DNA of 64,000 bases. It comes from an uncultured Neglectibacter sp. (GTDB lineage: Bacteria; Bacillota; Clostridia; Oscillospirales; Acutalibacteraceae). This document shows, one piece after another, positions 50,733-60,246 of this stretch. Positions within the stretch are counted from its first letter, which is position 1, and every line of letters begins with the position of its first letter. Where the stretch lies: positions 50,817-114,816 of the forward strand of contig CAMNSA010000008.1 of the NCBI GenBank assembly GCA_946554335.1. Direction: 5' to 3'. Both the position numbers and the translations under genes were made by a program. The notes beneath the pieces are model-generated. The model was not told the origin of the DNA and searched no databases. It saw only the letters and a list, made by a program, of their open reading frames with translations.

Positions 50733-52061
50733 TTAAAAGGGCAGATTCATGGGAAGCTTTCTGCGTTTTCCCTTTCCGCCGCCGAACTGCTTCATCAGCT
50801 TCTGGGTCTGTTTGAACTGGTTGAGCAGACGGTTGACATCCTCCACCTTCATCCCGCAGCCCGCGGCGACCCTGCGCTTTCTGGAAGCGTCCAGGGCGTC
50901 CGGATGGGAGCGCTCATAGGGCGTCATGGAAAGGATGATAGCCGCGCTGCGATCCAGTACCCGGTCGTCGATGTCCATCTCGTCCAGCTTGTTCCCCATG
51001 CCGGGAAGCTTTGAGAGGATCCCCTTGATGGGGCCCATCTTCCGTACCTGATTGAACTGATCCAGCATATCGTTGAGATCCAGCTTATTGTTCATCAGCC
51101 GCTCTGCTGTTTTGGCGGCCGCCTTTTCGTCCAGCTTCAGCTCGGCGTCCTCGATGAGGCTCAGTACATCCCCCATTCCCAGGATCCGGCCGGCCATTCG
51201 ATCAGGATGGAACACCTCCAGGTCGGAAAGCTTCTCCCCCGTGCCGGCAAACTTGATGGGTTTTCCTGTCACCGCCTTGACAGACAGCGCCGCGCCGCCG
51301 CGGGTATCGCCGTCCAGCTTGGTGAGGATCACGCCGGTGATGTCCAAAAGCTCGTCAAAGGATTTCGCCACATTCACCGCTTCCTGGCCGGTCATGGCGT
51401 CCACCACCAGGAGGATATCTGTGGGCTCTACCGCCTCCTTGATCTGCCGGAGCTCTTCCATCAGCTCCTCGTCGATCTGAAGGCGGCCCGCCGTATCGAT
51501 GATCACATAGTCGTTTCCATAGTCCTTCGCGTGCCTGACTGCTTCCTTCGCCGTCTCTACCGGGCTCTGCGTCCCCTTTTCATAGACGGGGGCCCCGGCC
51601 TTTTCCGCCACCACCTGCAGCTGCTTGATGGCCGCCGGCCGGTAAATATCTCCCGCCACCAGCAGGGGCCTGTGCCCAGTGCTTTTCAACTGATAGGCAA
51701 GCTTGGCCGCGTGGGTAGTTTTGCCCGCGCCCTGCAGACCGCACATCATGATGACCGCCGGAGGATGGGCCGGCGTTTTCAGCCGCTCCTCGCTGCCTCC
51801 CATGAGGCCGGTCAGCTCTTCGTTTACGATCTTTACCACCATTTGCCCCGGGGTCAGACTTTCCATCACCTCAGAACCAATAGCCCGCTCTGTAACGCGG
51901 GCGGTAAAATCCTTGGCGACCTTATAGTTGACATCAGCCTCCAACAGGGCAAGACGGACCTCTCGCATGGCCTCCTTCACATCGGCCTCGGAAAGCTTCC
52001 CCTTCCCTCTCAGCTTTTTAAAGGAGTTGCCGAGCTTTTCTGCCAGTCCTTCAAACGCCAA
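50733..52061 (-). CDS. ffh: Signal recognition particle protein Ffh
   Basis: A 442-residue SRP54 GTPase that targets membrane proteins co-translationally. The N domain is followed by the G domain, with GLQGAGKTTHAAKLAY, DTAGRLQID and TKLDGDTRGGAALS. The M domain closes with a methionine-rich RNA/signal-binding segment ending in KLMKQFGGGKGKRRKLPMN. It starts at TTG with GGAGGAA upstream. It follows ylxM by 24 bases. Confidence 0.98.
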   Translation of the reverse strand: MAFEGLAEKLGNSFKKLRGKGKLSEADVKEAMREVRLALLEADVNYKVAKDFTARVTERAIGSEVMESLTPGQMVVKIVNEELTGLMGGSEERLKTPAHPPAVIMMCGLQGAGKTTHAAKLAYQLKSTGHRPLLVAGDIYRPAAIKQLQVVAEKAGAPVYEKGTQSPVETAKEAVRHAKDYGNDYVIIDTAGRLQIDEELMEELRQIKEAVEPTDILLVVDAMTGQEAVNVAKSFDELLDITGVILTKLDGDTRGGAALSVKAVTGKPIKFAGTGEKLSDLEVFHPDRMAGRILGMGDVLSLIEDAELKLDEKAAAKTAERLMNNKLDLNDMLDQFNQVRKMGPIKGILSKLPGMGNKLDEMDIDDRVLDRSAAIILSMTPYERSHPDALDASRKRRVAAGCGMKVEDVNRLLNQFKQTQKLMKQFGGGKGKRRKLPMNLPF

Positions 52062-52085
52062 TGAAATTCCTCCCTCGCCCCAGGC

Positions 52086-52454
52086 TTATTGATCTACCGC
52101 GATCTTCTCAGCACAGTCCAGGATCTGCGCCACATGCTCCCGGATCACCGGGTCGTCTCCCATGCGGCTGTTCTGCTCTTCAATGCTCACCGCGCAGTCG
52201 CAAATCACGGTCAGGGCATCCTGCACCTCTTTGAACCGCCTGGCAAGGCCCAGCCGCTCTTCCATTTCCAAAAGCTGCTGCTCCGCACGCTTGATGGCGT
52301 CCCGCACGCCCTGCCGGGTGACATCGCGGTCCAAGGCGATCTCAGCCAGGGACAGGTCCTCATTATAATAGGCCTCCACGGCCTCCCGCTGGGTATCCGT
52401 GAGCATATCGCCGTAAAAATCCAGCAAAAAAGTAATTTTCAGATCCTTTGCCAT
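52086..52454 (-). CDS. ylxM: YlxM-family DNA-binding protein
   Basis: A 122-residue helix-turn-helix protein resembling sigma-factor region 4: YNEDLSLAEIALDRDVTRQGVRDAIKR split at its turn. YlxM stimulates or modulates the SRP pathway in streptococci and always precedes ffh. GGAGGG precedes the ATG. It is the first gene of the SRP-ribosome run. Confidence 0.92.
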   Translation of the reverse strand: MAKDLKITFLLDFYGDMLTDTQREAVEAYYNEDLSLAEIALDRDVTRQGVRDAIKRAEQQLLEMEERLGLARRFKEVQDALTVICDCAVSIEEQNSRMGDDPVIREHVAQILDCAEKIAVDQ

Positions 52455-52532
52455 CTGTTCCCTCCGGCCGGTCTGCCTGTTTCACATCGTTTTCTCTTCG
52501 TGTGTAAAGTTTTTTTCTTTACAGCATTAGTG

Positions 52533-52561
52533 ATTATACTATAGGCAGGATCATTTGTCAA
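52533..52561 (-). promoter_or_regulatory. Near-consensus sigma-A promoter of ylxM-ffh-rpsP-khpA-rimM-trmD
   Basis: TTGACA (52556-52561) and TATAAT (52533-52538) with a 17-base spacer: both hexamers are perfect. It is the strongest promoter seen in the window. Confidence 0.93.
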
Positions 52562-52578
52562 CTCCGGAAAACGGAAAT

Positions 52579-52607
52579 TTGCCTTTTTCCCTTTCCTGTG
52601 TTAGGAT
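52579..52607 (+). promoter_or_regulatory. Promoter of the aldolase-phosphatase pair
   Basis: TTGCCT (52579-52584) and TAGGAT (52602-52607) with a 17-base spacer, back to back with the ylxM promoter. Confidence 0.6.
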
Positions 52608-52653
52608 GAAGCGGTTGGAACTGATTCTGTTTTGAGAAGGTAAGGGAAAAGAA

Positions 52654-53703
52654 ATGATCTATTTTAACTGCGACTATACGCAAGGCGCCCATCCCGAGAT
52701 CTTAAAAGCACTTGTGAAGACCAATCTGGTGCAGACGGATGGGTATGGAGAGGATCCTTACTGTGAAAAGGCCCGGGCCCTTATTCGGGAGGCCTGCAAG
52801 GCTCCGGAAGCGGACATTCACTTTCTGGTAGGGGGCACCCAGGCGAACTTCACGGTGATCCGCGCCGCGCTGCGCCCTCACCAGGGCGTTTTGTGCCCTG
52901 TCACCGGACACATCAATGTCCACGAGACGGGGGCGGTGGAGGCCACCGGGCACAAGGTGCTTGCCCTGCCCTGCGGACGGGAGGGAAAGCTTTGCGCCGC
53001 CCAGATCGAGGCAGCGGTCAAAAGTCATTATGAGGACGCCACCCACGAGCATCAGGTGCAGCCTGGGATGGTCTATCTCTCCCATCCCACGGAGACCGGC
53101 GCTCTCTACACCAGGGAGGAGCTGGAAAAGATCGGCGCGGTCTGTGAGGAGTGGGGGCTTTTCCTGTTCGTGGACGGGGCCAGGCTGGGCTACGCCCTGA
53201 CTGCCCAGGGCACGGATGTGGGGCTTTTCGACCTCGCCCGGCTGTGCGATGTATTCTACCTGGGAGGGACCAAGTGCGGAGCGTTGTTCGGAGAGGCTGT
53301 AGTGGTGCTTCATCCCACGCTGAAAAAAGACTTCCGCTACTTCATCAAGCAGGGAGGCGGGATGCTTGCGAAGGGACGGCTCCTGGGCCTTCAATTTCTC
53401 ACTCTTTTGCAGGAAGATCTCTATTTTTCCATCTGCAAAAAGGCCAATTTGCAGGCGCAAAAGATCAGCAGTGCCTGTCAGGCGGCAGGCTTCCCCATGC
53501 TGGCTCCCTCCGTCACCAATCAGCAATTTCCCATCCTTCCGGATGAGCTTCTTCCCCTTTTGGGACGGGATTTTACCTTTTCCTATTGGGAGCGCGTGGA
53601 CAGCGCCCACAGCGCTATCCGGCTGTGCACCAGCTGGGCCACCACCGATGAAGAGACAGACGCCCTTTGCAGTGCCATCCTCCGCCTTGGGAAAGCACTT
53701 TGA
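52654..53703 (+). CDS. Threonine aldolase-type PLP enzyme (beta-eliminating lyase family)
   Basis: A 349-residue fold-type I PLP enzyme. N-terminal NCDYTQGAHPEILKAL and DGYGEDPY lead to GGTQANFTVI, which contacts the cofactor phosphate. Asp in FVDGARLGYAL and the PLP lysine in YLGGTKCGALFGE follow. This fits low-specificity L-threonine aldolase, which yields glycine and acetaldehyde; related beta-eliminating lyases cannot be excluded. AAGGTAAGGG precedes the ATG. A phosphatase gene follows 11 bases downstream. Confidence 0.9.
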   Translation: MIYFNCDYTQGAHPEILKALVKTNLVQTDGYGEDPYCEKARALIREACKAPEADIHFLVGGTQANFTVIRAALRPHQGVLCPVTGHINVHETGAVEATGHKVLALPCGREGKLCAAQIEAAVKSHYEDATHEHQVQPGMVYLSHPTETGALYTREELEKIGAVCEEWGLFLFVDGARLGYALTAQGTDVGLFDLARLCDVFYLGGTKCGALFGEAVVVLHPTLKKDFRYFIKQGGGMLAKGRLLGLQFLTLLQEDLYFSICKKANLQAQKISSACQAAGFPMLAPSVTNQQFPILPDELLPLLGRDFTFSYWERVDSAHSAIRLCTSWATTDEETDALCSAILRLGKAL

Positions 53704-53714
53704 AAGGAGACCGT

Positions 53715-54245
53715 GTGAAATTCTATGTGACTCGTCACGGGCAGACTGCCTGGAATCTGGAAAACAAGGTGTGCGGCGCAACGGACCTGCCTCTCACCAA
53801 CGCCGGCATTGCCCAGGCCCGAGAGACCGCCGAAAGAATTGCCCATGAAAAAATCGACCTGATCATCTCTTCTCCTATGAAGCGAGCGCTCCAGACCGCT
53901 CAGATCCTCAACCGGGAACGAAGAATCCCTCTGCTGACAGATCGCCGGCTGAGAGAGCAAAACTACGGCCGTTTTGAGGGCGGCCCCAGGGATGACCCCG
54001 AATTTCTTGCCAATAAGCGGAAATTCGCCTTTGCCTATCCGGGCGGCGAATCCCATATGCAGGTGGCGGCCAGGGTCTACTCCTTTCTGGAGGAAGCGCG
54101 TACGCGCTATCAGGGAAAAACTCTTCTGATCGTATGCCACGGCGGAATCTGCCGGGTCATCGAAAGCTATTTTCGGGATATGGAAAACGAAGAGTTTGCC
54201 TCTCTTTCCTTTCACAACTGCGAGGTACGAAAATACGAGATCTGA
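53715..54245 (+). CDS. Histidine phosphatase family protein
   Basis: A 176-residue phosphoglycerate-mutase-like phosphatase with the catalytic RHGQT in FYVTRHGQTAWN at the N-terminus, SSPMKRALQTA, the acid Glu region LREQNYGRFEG and the second His in VCHGGICR. It starts at GTG with AAGGAGA upstream. Members act on sugar phosphates, nucleotides or cobalamin precursors. The neighbouring aldolase does not settle which. Confidence 0.9.
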   Translation: MKFYVTRHGQTAWNLENKVCGATDLPLTNAGIAQARETAERIAHEKIDLIISSPMKRALQTAQILNRERRIPLLTDRRLREQNYGRFEGGPRDDPEFLANKRKFAFAYPGGESHMQVAARVYSFLEEARTRYQGKTLLIVCHGGICRVIESYFRDMENEEFASLSFHNCEVRKYEI

Positions 54246-54287
54246 AAAAACGGGAAGCCGGAGTGACTCCGGCTTCCCGTTTTTTGA
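54245..54287 (+). terminator. Terminator of the aldolase-phosphatase pair
   Basis: AAAACGGGAAGCCGGAGT and ACTCCGGCTTCCCGTTTT form a strong stem followed by T's. It could also work on the minus strand for ldh. Confidence 0.93.
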
Positions 54288-54289
54288 TT

Positions 54290-54398
54290 TACTCGCTCAA
54301 TCTCACTGCGCTCGACAGCTCCTCTCAAAAAGGAGGGCGCCAAGACTTATCTCTCCCTTTGGGAAAGGGTTATCTAAAGGATCCCTGCATCAGCGCCG
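54290..54398. repeat. Possible dispersed repeat fragment downstream of ldh
   Basis: The segment around 54306-54346 has small inverted pieces (CTCCT with AGGAG) and a composition like short dispersed repeats seen in Clostridia. It holds no reading frame. No second copy was found in this window, so the call is weak. Confidence 0.25.
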
Positions 54399-55349
54399 TT
54401 ACAGCGAGATCCCCTCATAATTTTCCTGCAAAATATTGCAGGAATCCGCGAAGAGCTTCCGTTCTTCCTCTGTCAGATTCAATTCCAGAAGCCGGTCCAC
54501 TCCATTGCGGTTGACGAGACAGGGAACCCCGGCGTAAACGTCTTTTTGCCCGTACTCCCCTCTGAGCCTGGCGGAGACGGTCAAAACGCTGTTCTCCCCA
54601 GAAAAGACGGCCCGCACGATCCTGCTCATCGCCATGCCGATACCGTAATAGGTAGCCTTTTTCGCCTCGATGATCTTCTGCGCCGCTTCCCGCACCTGTG
54701 TGCTGATACGCTGCATCTCCTCCACGCAGAATTTTCCTCCTGACTGCTCGCAGATGTCCACCACCGATTTGGTGGCCAGCATGGCCTGACTCCAGGGCAC
54801 AAACTCGCTGTCTCCATGCTCCCCGATCACATAGGCATGCATATTCCGGGGATCCACGGAGAAGTATTCTCCCAGAAGATACCGAAGTCGGGCAGTGTCC
54901 AGCGTAGTGCCCGTACCGAACACCCGGTTGGAGTTGAAGCCGGACAGCTCATAGGCCACCCGGGTCATGATATCCACCGGGTTCGTGGCCACCAGAAAGA
55001 TTCCGCTGAAGCCGGAGCGCACCACCGGCTCAATGATAGACCCAAACACCTGTGTGTTTCTCTGCAAGAGCTCCAGCCTGGATTCTCCCGGCTTCTGGTT
55101 GACTCCGGCGCAGATTACCACGATGTCCGCGTCTGAGGCGTCCTCATACCCGCCGGCATAAATTTTCATGCTGGAGGGGGAAAAGGCCACTCCATGGTTC
55201 AGATCCATGGCCTCTCCCTGGGCCCTCTTCCGGTCAATATCCACCAGCACCAGTTCATCGCAGATCGCCTGGTTCAGCGCGGAGTAGGCGAAGCTCATGC
55301 CCACCATACCTGCGCCTACCAGGACCACCTTTCTCTTGTGAACGATCAT
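54399..55349 (-). CDS. ldh: L-lactate dehydrogenase
   Basis: A 316-residue NAD-dependent LDH making L-lactate from pyruvate. The Rossmann motif is VVLVGAGMVGMSFA. The substrate loop is GVNQKPGESRLELLQRN, where Gln before KPGESR points to lactate rather than malate specificity. VATNPVD and catalytic His in IGEHGDSEF follow. ATG 55349 has AAAGGAG upstream; the longer frame is not supported. It fits fermentative metabolism. Confidence 0.96.
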   Translation of the reverse strand: MIVHKRKVVLVGAGMVGMSFAYSALNQAICDELVLVDIDRKRAQGEAMDLNHGVAFSPSSMKIYAGGYEDASDADIVVICAGVNQKPGESRLELLQRNTQVFGSIIEPVVRSGFSGIFLVATNPVDIMTRVAYELSGFNSNRVFGTGTTLDTARLRYLLGEYFSVDPRNMHAYVIGEHGDSEFVPWSQAMLATKSVVDICEQSGGKFCVEEMQRISTQVREAAQKIIEAKKATYYGIGMAMSRIVRAVFSGENSVLTVSARLRGEYGQKDVYAGVPCLVNRNGVDRLLELNLTEEERKLFADSCNILQENYEGISL

Positions 55350-55417
55350 GTTTTTGCTCCTTTCTTCAAAAGCCTGATAAGAAAAGCTTTCCCGAAAGGA
55401 GCAAAAAAACACCGGTC

Positions 55418-56278
55418 TCAACAGGAGTTTTCCCTTGCCGTTTGGCGGGCCTTCAGCAAATTGTACCCCACGATCGCTCCTATCACGATGGCAGCGCCCA
55501 CATAGGCGAGAGCGCTAACCTGCTCCCGATAAAAAACCGCCACCAGCAGGGGGTTGAGCACAGGCTCCAGCCTGGTGATCAACGAGGCGGTGACAGGAGG
55601 CGTATGCTTGATCCCTTTGGAAAGGAAAATATAGGCAAGGCCCAGCTGCAAAACGCCCAACGCCAAAAGCGCCCCAAGGGCAGTGGGCTCCAGCCGTTCT
55701 TCCCCAAAGCAGAAGGGCGCAAACAGCACGGAGGAAAAAAGCTGCCCCAAAAAGACAGAGCTGATCGCGTCAGATTTTTCCGAGGAATTCATCAGGAACA
55801 CACCCGCATAGCAGAGCCCGGAAAGCACTGCCACCAAATTTCCAAGCATATTCCCCGCCTTCAGGCTGTCTACAAAGAAAAGCGCCACCCCAAAGAAGAC
55901 TACGCAGCAGGCTGTCACATCCAGCCTTGTGGGGCGTTTGCGGAAAAAAATCCATAAAATCAGGATCACGAACACAGGGGCAGTAAACTGCAATACGATG
56001 GCGTTTGCCGCCGTGGTCAGCTTATTGGCGATGGTATAGAAGGTCGTGACGCCTACCATGGAGGCGGCGCCCACCAGCACCGGTTTGGAAAATCTCAGCT
56101 TGTGGCGGGATAAAAGCAGGTATCCGCCCACCACAAACACGCCGATCAGATTTCTTGCGCCGTTGATGGCCAGGGCTCCCCAGGGGATCAGCTTGACTAA
56201 AAGCCCGCCCAGGCTGAAAAGCAGGGACGCCAAAACCACATAGAGAGTGGAGATCCTCTCTTCTTTTCTGTTTTTCAT
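55418..56278 (-). CDS. DMT-superfamily (EamA) transporter
   Basis: A 286-residue protein with ten membrane segments in two EamA repeats (about 15-140 and 150-275). The second has LGLAYIFLSKGIKHTPPVTASLITRLEPV split at the typical turn. The family exports amino acids and other small metabolites; the substrate cannot be assigned. It lies 68 bases upstream of ldh on the same strand. Confidence 0.9.
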   Translation of the reverse strand: MKNRKEERISTLYVVLASLLFSLGGLLVKLIPWGALAINGARNLIGVFVVGGYLLLSRHKLRFSKPVLVGAASMVGVTTFYTIANKLTTAANAIVLQFTAPVFVILILWIFFRKRPTRLDVTACCVVFFGVALFFVDSLKAGNMLGNLVAVLSGLCYAGVFLMNSSEKSDAISSVFLGQLFSSVLFAPFCFGEERLEPTALGALLALGVLQLGLAYIFLSKGIKHTPPVTASLITRLEPVLNPLLVAVFYREQVSALAYVGAAIVIGAIVGYNLLKARQTARENSC

Positions 56279-56377
56279 ATTTTCGCTCTTTTCCTATGAT
56301 GATCATCCCTTATTCTACTTCCAGAGGGCCGGAAAAGCAAGAAAAAAGGGAAATAAAAATAGGCGGGACAGGCCCAC

Positions 56378-56413
56378 AAAGCGACAGGTTCACGCCGCCT
56401 CGCCTCCTATAAT
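56378..56413 (+). promoter_or_regulatory. Possible Spo0A-activated promoter of spoIIGA
   Basis: A TATAAT (56408-56413) lacks a recognisable -35 at 17 bases. AAGCGACA at 56379-56386 matches five of seven bases of an inverted 0A box (TTCGACA). Such a layout is known for spoIIG in Bacillus. The match is short. Confidence 0.4.
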
Positions 56414-56451
56414 GAAGCTGTGATGAAAATTTCCCGGGAGGAGGGGATGCC

Positions 56452-57315
56452 TTGACCGTTTACGCAGATGTTCTGGTGCTTACCAACCTGTACCTGGACT
56501 TTTTTCTGCTCTGGTGCGTAAAAGCGTTTTTGCACCTGAGGCCCAAAAAGGGCAGGCTGGTGCTGGGCGCCCTTGCGGGAGGGCTCTCCTCCCTGCTTTC
56601 CCTTGCGACTCTTTCCCGTCCCCTTTTGCTGCTCATCGGAGCTGTCTGTGCCCTCGTTACGGCGGCCGCGGCCTTCGCCCCGCTCAAGCTCTTCCTCTTT
56701 TTCAAGTCGGTGCTGCTTTTCTGGCTCTTCTCCTTTTTGCTGGCGGGCTTTTTCCTGTTCCTGCTCACCTTTTTTCCGGTGGGAAACGCCGCCGTAGTGG
56801 GGAACGCGATTTATCTGAATTTCTCCCCTCTCTTCCTCTTCGGCGCCACCTGTGTTTCCTACCTGTTCCTCTCCCTGCTTTACCGGCTGTTTCCCAAGCC
56901 GACTGTTGGGCGCTTTTGTCGCCTGAGAATCGAGCACGGCGGAAAATCTGTTTCCCTGTTCTGTAAGGCTGACACAGGATGCTCTCTCCGGGAACCTTTT
57001 TCCGGTCTGCCGGTGATCGTGGGAGAGGTAAGGACGCTGAGAGAGGTTGCACCCCCGGGAATGCTGGACTTCCTAACGGGCAAAACCACACAGGAGCCCC
57101 TGCGGTTGATTCCCTTTTCCACCGTGGGTTCCAACGGGCTACTGCCTGCCTTTCAGGCAGATCGGGTCATTTTGGAAAAGACAGGCGAGCCGCTCGACTG
57201 CTACATAGCCCTCTGCCCCAAACCCCTTTCCGCCGGAGAGTACGACGGCCTTTACAATCCGGACCTGTTCCCAAGTCAAACTGATTTTCATCTTCAAGGA
57301 GGTACTGACCTATGA
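56452..57315 (+). CDS. spoIIGA: Sigma-E processing peptidase SpoIIGA
   Basis: A 287-residue membrane aspartic protease that cleaves pro-sigma-E in the mother cell. Five hydrophobic segments fill residues 1-145. The soluble protease domain carries the Asp motif [11 protein letters not shown] at about 171-181. It starts at TTG with GGGAGGAGGGG upstream. Its stop overlaps the sigE start as ATGA, the conserved spoIIG arrangement. Confidence 0.95.
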   Translation: MTVYADVLVLTNLYLDFFLLWCVKAFLHLRPKKGRLVLGALAGGLSSLLSLATLSRPLLLLIGAVCALVTAAAAFAPLKLFLFFKSVLLFWLFSFLLAGFFLFLLTFFPVGNAAVVGNAIYLNFSPLFLFGATCVSYLFLSLLYRLFPKPTVGRFCRLRIEHGGKSVSLFCKADTGCSLREPFSGLPVIVGEVRTLREVAPPGMLDFLTGKTTQEPLRLIPFSTVGSNGLLPAFQADRVILEKTGEPLDCYIALCPKPLSAGEYDGLYNPDLFPSQTDFHLQGGTDL

Positions 57316-58040
57316 TCTCAGAGCTGCTTCACAATATTCTGTTTTGGAGCCGGATGTTTTTGGAAAGACTGATCCTGCGCTGTTTTGCTGAGCCCTGCCA
57401 CTACATCAATGGACCGGAAACCCTTCCCGCGCCTCTGAGCAAGGAGGAAGAGCAGGAGGTGATGGAGCGGATCCGCCAGGGTGTTCCGGGCGCCCGGGAG
57501 CCCCTGATCACCCATAATCTGCGTCTGGTGGTCTACATCGCCAAAAAATTTGAGAGCCCGGGAGCCAATGTGGAGGACCTGATCTCTATCGGCACCATCG
57601 GCCTCATCAAGGCGGTAAACACCTTCCGGTTAGAGCGCAATATCAAGCTTGCCACCTACGCCTCCCGATGTATCGAAAATGAGATCCTCATGTATCTGCG
57701 CAAAAGCTCTCAACTGAGAAACGAGATCTCCATAGACGATCCGCTGAATGTAGACTGGGACGGAAACGAGCTTCTGCTCTCCGATCTGCTGGGAAGCGAT
57801 CCGGACGCCATCAACCTCAGCATTGAGCAGGAGGCGGAAAAGGATATGCTGCTTCATGCGGTGGGAAAGCTCTCCGAGCGGGAAAAGAAGATCATGACGC
57901 TGCGATTTGGACTGGAAGCTACAAAAGAGCATACACAGAAAGAGGTGGCGGATGAGTTGGGCATCTCTCAATCATATATTTCCAGATTAGAAAAAAGAAT
58001 TATTCATCGGCTGAGAAAAGACCTGGAAAAAGCAGGATAA
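57312..58040 (+). CDS. sigE: Sporulation sigma factor SigE (pro-form)
   Basis: A 242-residue pro-sigma-E, the early mother-cell sigma factor. A hydrophobic/basic pro-sequence of about 30 residues ends near CHYINGPE, which aligns with the Bacillus processing site. Region 2 contains [31 protein letters not shown] and [17 protein letters not shown]. Region 4 has [15 protein letters not shown]. The common neighbour sigG does not follow. Confidence 0.98.
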   Translation: MISELLHNILFWSRMFLERLILRCFAEPCHYINGPETLPAPLSKEEEQEVMERIRQGVPGAREPLITHNLRLVVYIAKKFESPGANVEDLISIGTIGLIKAVNTFRLERNIKLATYASRCIENEILMYLRKSSQLRNEISIDDPLNVDWDGNELLLSDLLGSDPDAINLSIEQEAEKDMLLHAVGKLSEREKKIMTLRFGLEATKEHTQKEVADELGISQSYISRLEKRIIHRLRKDLEKAG

Positions 58041-58052
58041 AAATTTTAAGCG

Positions 58053-58097
58053 AAGAAATACTCCGGATACTAAAAGCATCCGGAGTATTTCTTTTTG
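58053..58097 (+). terminator. Terminator of spoIIGA-sigE
   Basis: GAAATACTCCGGAT and ATCCGGAGTATTTC form a 14-bp stem followed by TTTTT. It may also act for the converging gene. Confidence 0.92.
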
Positions 58098-58125
58098 GAA
58101 GCCGGAATCCGTTCCCTTTTCCGGC

Positions 58126-58614
58126 TTAAATCTCTTCGTTCAGGCGTGGGGCGAGATTATAAAGCTCCAGCCCCTGCCGCTTCGCGTAGTTTACCGTATA
58201 CAGGGTGCCTCCTCGGTTCTGCACAAGATAACAGATACAGGCACTGCTATGATCTACCAAGTAACGATTGCGCAGAAACATACAGCCCTCCTGGTATTTT
58301 TCGGAAAGGAAAAGGGCCTTGTCCGCCCGTTCCAGCGTGCGGGAATAGGCCCGCCGGTCCGAGAGGCTCCAGCCTCTGTCCTGATCCCGGCAGGGAAGGA
58401 TCAGAGTGAGCCGCGCGGGCTCTCCCTGATCCCTGAGGCGAAGCACGGTACGCGCCGCCAAAAGATCAAAGCCTCTCGCGCCTCCGGCCAGAAAATTCGT
58501 GATCCCCCGATCCATAAGCTTTCGGATCTTCTCTTCCAGCAGCCCCTCCAGACGGGGCAGATCCACGCCTCTCAAATTTCTATGCCCGGTAAAGCAGCAG
58601 CTTTCTTCTCTCAT
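58126..58614 (-). CDS. SLOG-family (DUF1273/YpsA-like) protein
   Basis: 162 residues with the SLOG nucleotide-binding pattern: CCFTGHRNL at the N-terminus, the phosphate loop FLAGGARGFDLLAARTVL and a later CICYLVQNRGGTLYTVNYA. SLOG proteins bind nucleotide-derived ligands; YpsA affects division in Bacillus and related domains act in phage defence. No defence partner is next to it. GGGGGAGAAG precedes the ATG. Confidence 0.85.
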   Translation of the reverse strand: MREESCCFTGHRNLRGVDLPRLEGLLEEKIRKLMDRGITNFLAGGARGFDLLAARTVLRLRDQGEPARLTLILPCRDQDRGWSLSDRRAYSRTLERADKALFLSEKYQEGCMFLRNRYLVDHSSACICYLVQNRGGTLYTVNYAKRQGLELYNLAPRLNEEI

Positions 58615-58782
58615 GCTTCTCCCCCACTCTCTCGCCCGGCGGCAGGCACAGCAATGCCTTCATACAGCAAGCGGCCCCCCGACTGTGATCGCTGGGGATA
58701 TTATACTCTTTTTTCGCTCTTTAGTCAAACAAATGTTCTATTTGTTTTTTCTCTCGGCGGCCAAGAAGGCAGGGATGCGCTT

Positions 58783-59673
58783 TCAGGCGTGGGAAAGCTC
58801 CGGAAAATAGAGCTTCTCCTTCTCGATCTCCCTGAGTGCCTCTCCCCGGATCAGAAGCCGGTAATCTTCTCCACCATCATAACGCTTTACATCAAAAAGG
58901 GGAACCTCTTCCCGGCAAGGGGTGAATCCCAGCACCAGCTCCCGGCAATCTGAATTCCAAAACCGTACCGCCTGTTTTATCCTCAGTTTTTCCTCACAGA
59001 TAAGGGACTTGAGAAACAAAATTCCATTTTTCTGCTCCGCCACTGCAAAGGCCTTGAGGGCTTCGCTGTAGAACACCTGCTTTAGCCCGGCGGTATAAAA
59101 CATTTGCAGCCCATAGGCGTTTGTCTGGTAGAAATCGGAATAGGCGGCCGAGCGCAGGATCATGCTTTGATAGTCCGCCAGAAGTCCGGTTTTTGGGGAA
59201 TCCACCCTCTGAAAGCAGCCCTCTTCCCTGGGAAGACTTCGCAGCTCATCTATAACCTCCGATTTCATGGAATAGCGATACTGCACCGCCGGAGAAAACC
59301 CCAGCTTTCGATAAAGCTCTACCGCGCCCAGGTCCGCGAACAGATAGACTCCATCGCAGCTTTCTTCCCGCTCTCTAAGGATCGTTTCGATCAAGCTTTT
59401 TGCACATCCTCTATTGCGGAAGTCTTTCCGGGTCATCACAGTGCCCAGCTGAAGATAAGAGCGCTTTTTCCCGTTTTGCACAAATTCCATTCGGTTGGCG
59501 GAAGCGTTCGCGATCAGTCTCCCCCCTTCCTCGTAGGAATAGGGGATATAGTTGCCCTGGTCGTATCCCGCCGTTTCCCAGCTTTCAAAGTCGAAGCCAA
59601 ATACCTCCCGGGTCAAAGCGTTCAGCAAGGCCCGAAGATCCGGGTCCTTCATATAATCCTTGATCAATCTCAT
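58783..59673 (-). CDS. GNAT N-acetyltransferase, long two-part form
   Basis: 296 residues. The first part (to about 150) is a GNAT domain with LQLGTVMTRKDFRNRGCAKSLIETIL, where RNRGCAKSL is the acetyl-CoA pyrophosphate loop. The second part has no clear motif and may be a degenerate second GNAT or substrate domain. The frame extends upstream, but ATG 59673 has GAGGGGAAAG before it and overlaps the previous stop as ATGA. Substrate unknown. Confidence 0.85.
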   Translation of the reverse strand: MRLIKDYMKDPDLRALLNALTREVFGFDFESWETAGYDQGNYIPYSYEEGGRLIANASANRMEFVQNGKKRSYLQLGTVMTRKDFRNRGCAKSLIETILREREESCDGVYLFADLGAVELYRKLGFSPAVQYRYSMKSEVIDELRSLPREEGCFQRVDSPKTGLLADYQSMILRSAAYSDFYQTNAYGLQMFYTAGLKQVFYSEALKAFAVAEQKNGILFLKSLICEEKLRIKQAVRFWNSDCRELVLGFTPCREEVPLFDVKRYDGGEDYRLLIRGEALREIEKEKLYFPELSHA

Positions 59674-60230
59674 GATTCTTTCCCCTCGTTTAAGGTCTGT
59701 TCCGCTGTAGAAAATACCGGAATCTCCTTCCTGCAAAGCTCTAAATAGATAGATTCCTTTCCCTCTTCCCAAAACCGCTCTATCTCTTGAAAGCCCGATT
59801 TCCGCAGCATCTTTAAGGAGGCGAGATTGTCCGTGAAGGTGAACGCGCCCAATTTATCAATGGGATAGCGGGAAAAGGCCCGGCGGGAAAACTCACAAAT
59901 CGCTTTGCTGCCTATCCCTTTTCCCCAGAAGTCGGGTTCGAAAATGCAAATGCTGAGCATGGCCATCTTTTCTTCTGTAAGGTCGATCCCGTAACACCAG
60001 ACATCCCCGATATACTGTTCGTCTGCATAGATACATAAGCCGAAGCTGTCCGCGTCTGCTCTTTGGGAAGCTTCAAAACGGGCAAGAGCCTCATCCAAAG
60101 AAGTCAGCTTAATCGGAAAATGCGCTAATGTCTTTTCGTTTCGCACCTTTTCCCAGTAGGTCTTCACCTGCTCCCTGCCCTGAGGGCGCAGTTGGACTGA
60201 AAAGGATCTCTTACAGCACTCTGTCGCCAC
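59670..60230 (-). CDS. GNAT N-acetyltransferase, RimJ/RimL type
   Basis: A 186-residue enzyme. The acetyl-CoA loop is in DFWGKGIGSKAICEFSRRAF, followed by AFTFTDNLASLKMLRKSGFQE, the hallmark of the RimJ/RimL subgroup that acetylates protein N-termini or antibiotics. It starts at GTG 60230 behind a very strong AAGGAAGGAGG. It is coupled to the next GNAT gene and preceded by a small kinase gene, forming a three-gene unit. Confidence 0.87.
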   Translation of the reverse strand: MATECCKRSFSVQLRPQGREQVKTYWEKVRNEKTLAHFPIKLTSLDEALARFEASQRADADSFGLCIYADEQYIGDVWCYGIDLTEEKMAMLSICIFEPDFWGKGIGSKAICEFSRRAFSRYPIDKLGAFTFTDNLASLKMLRKSGFQEIERFWEEGKESIYLELCRKEIPVFSTAEQTLNEGKES

Positions 60231-60246
60231 AAAAGCTCCTCCTTCC

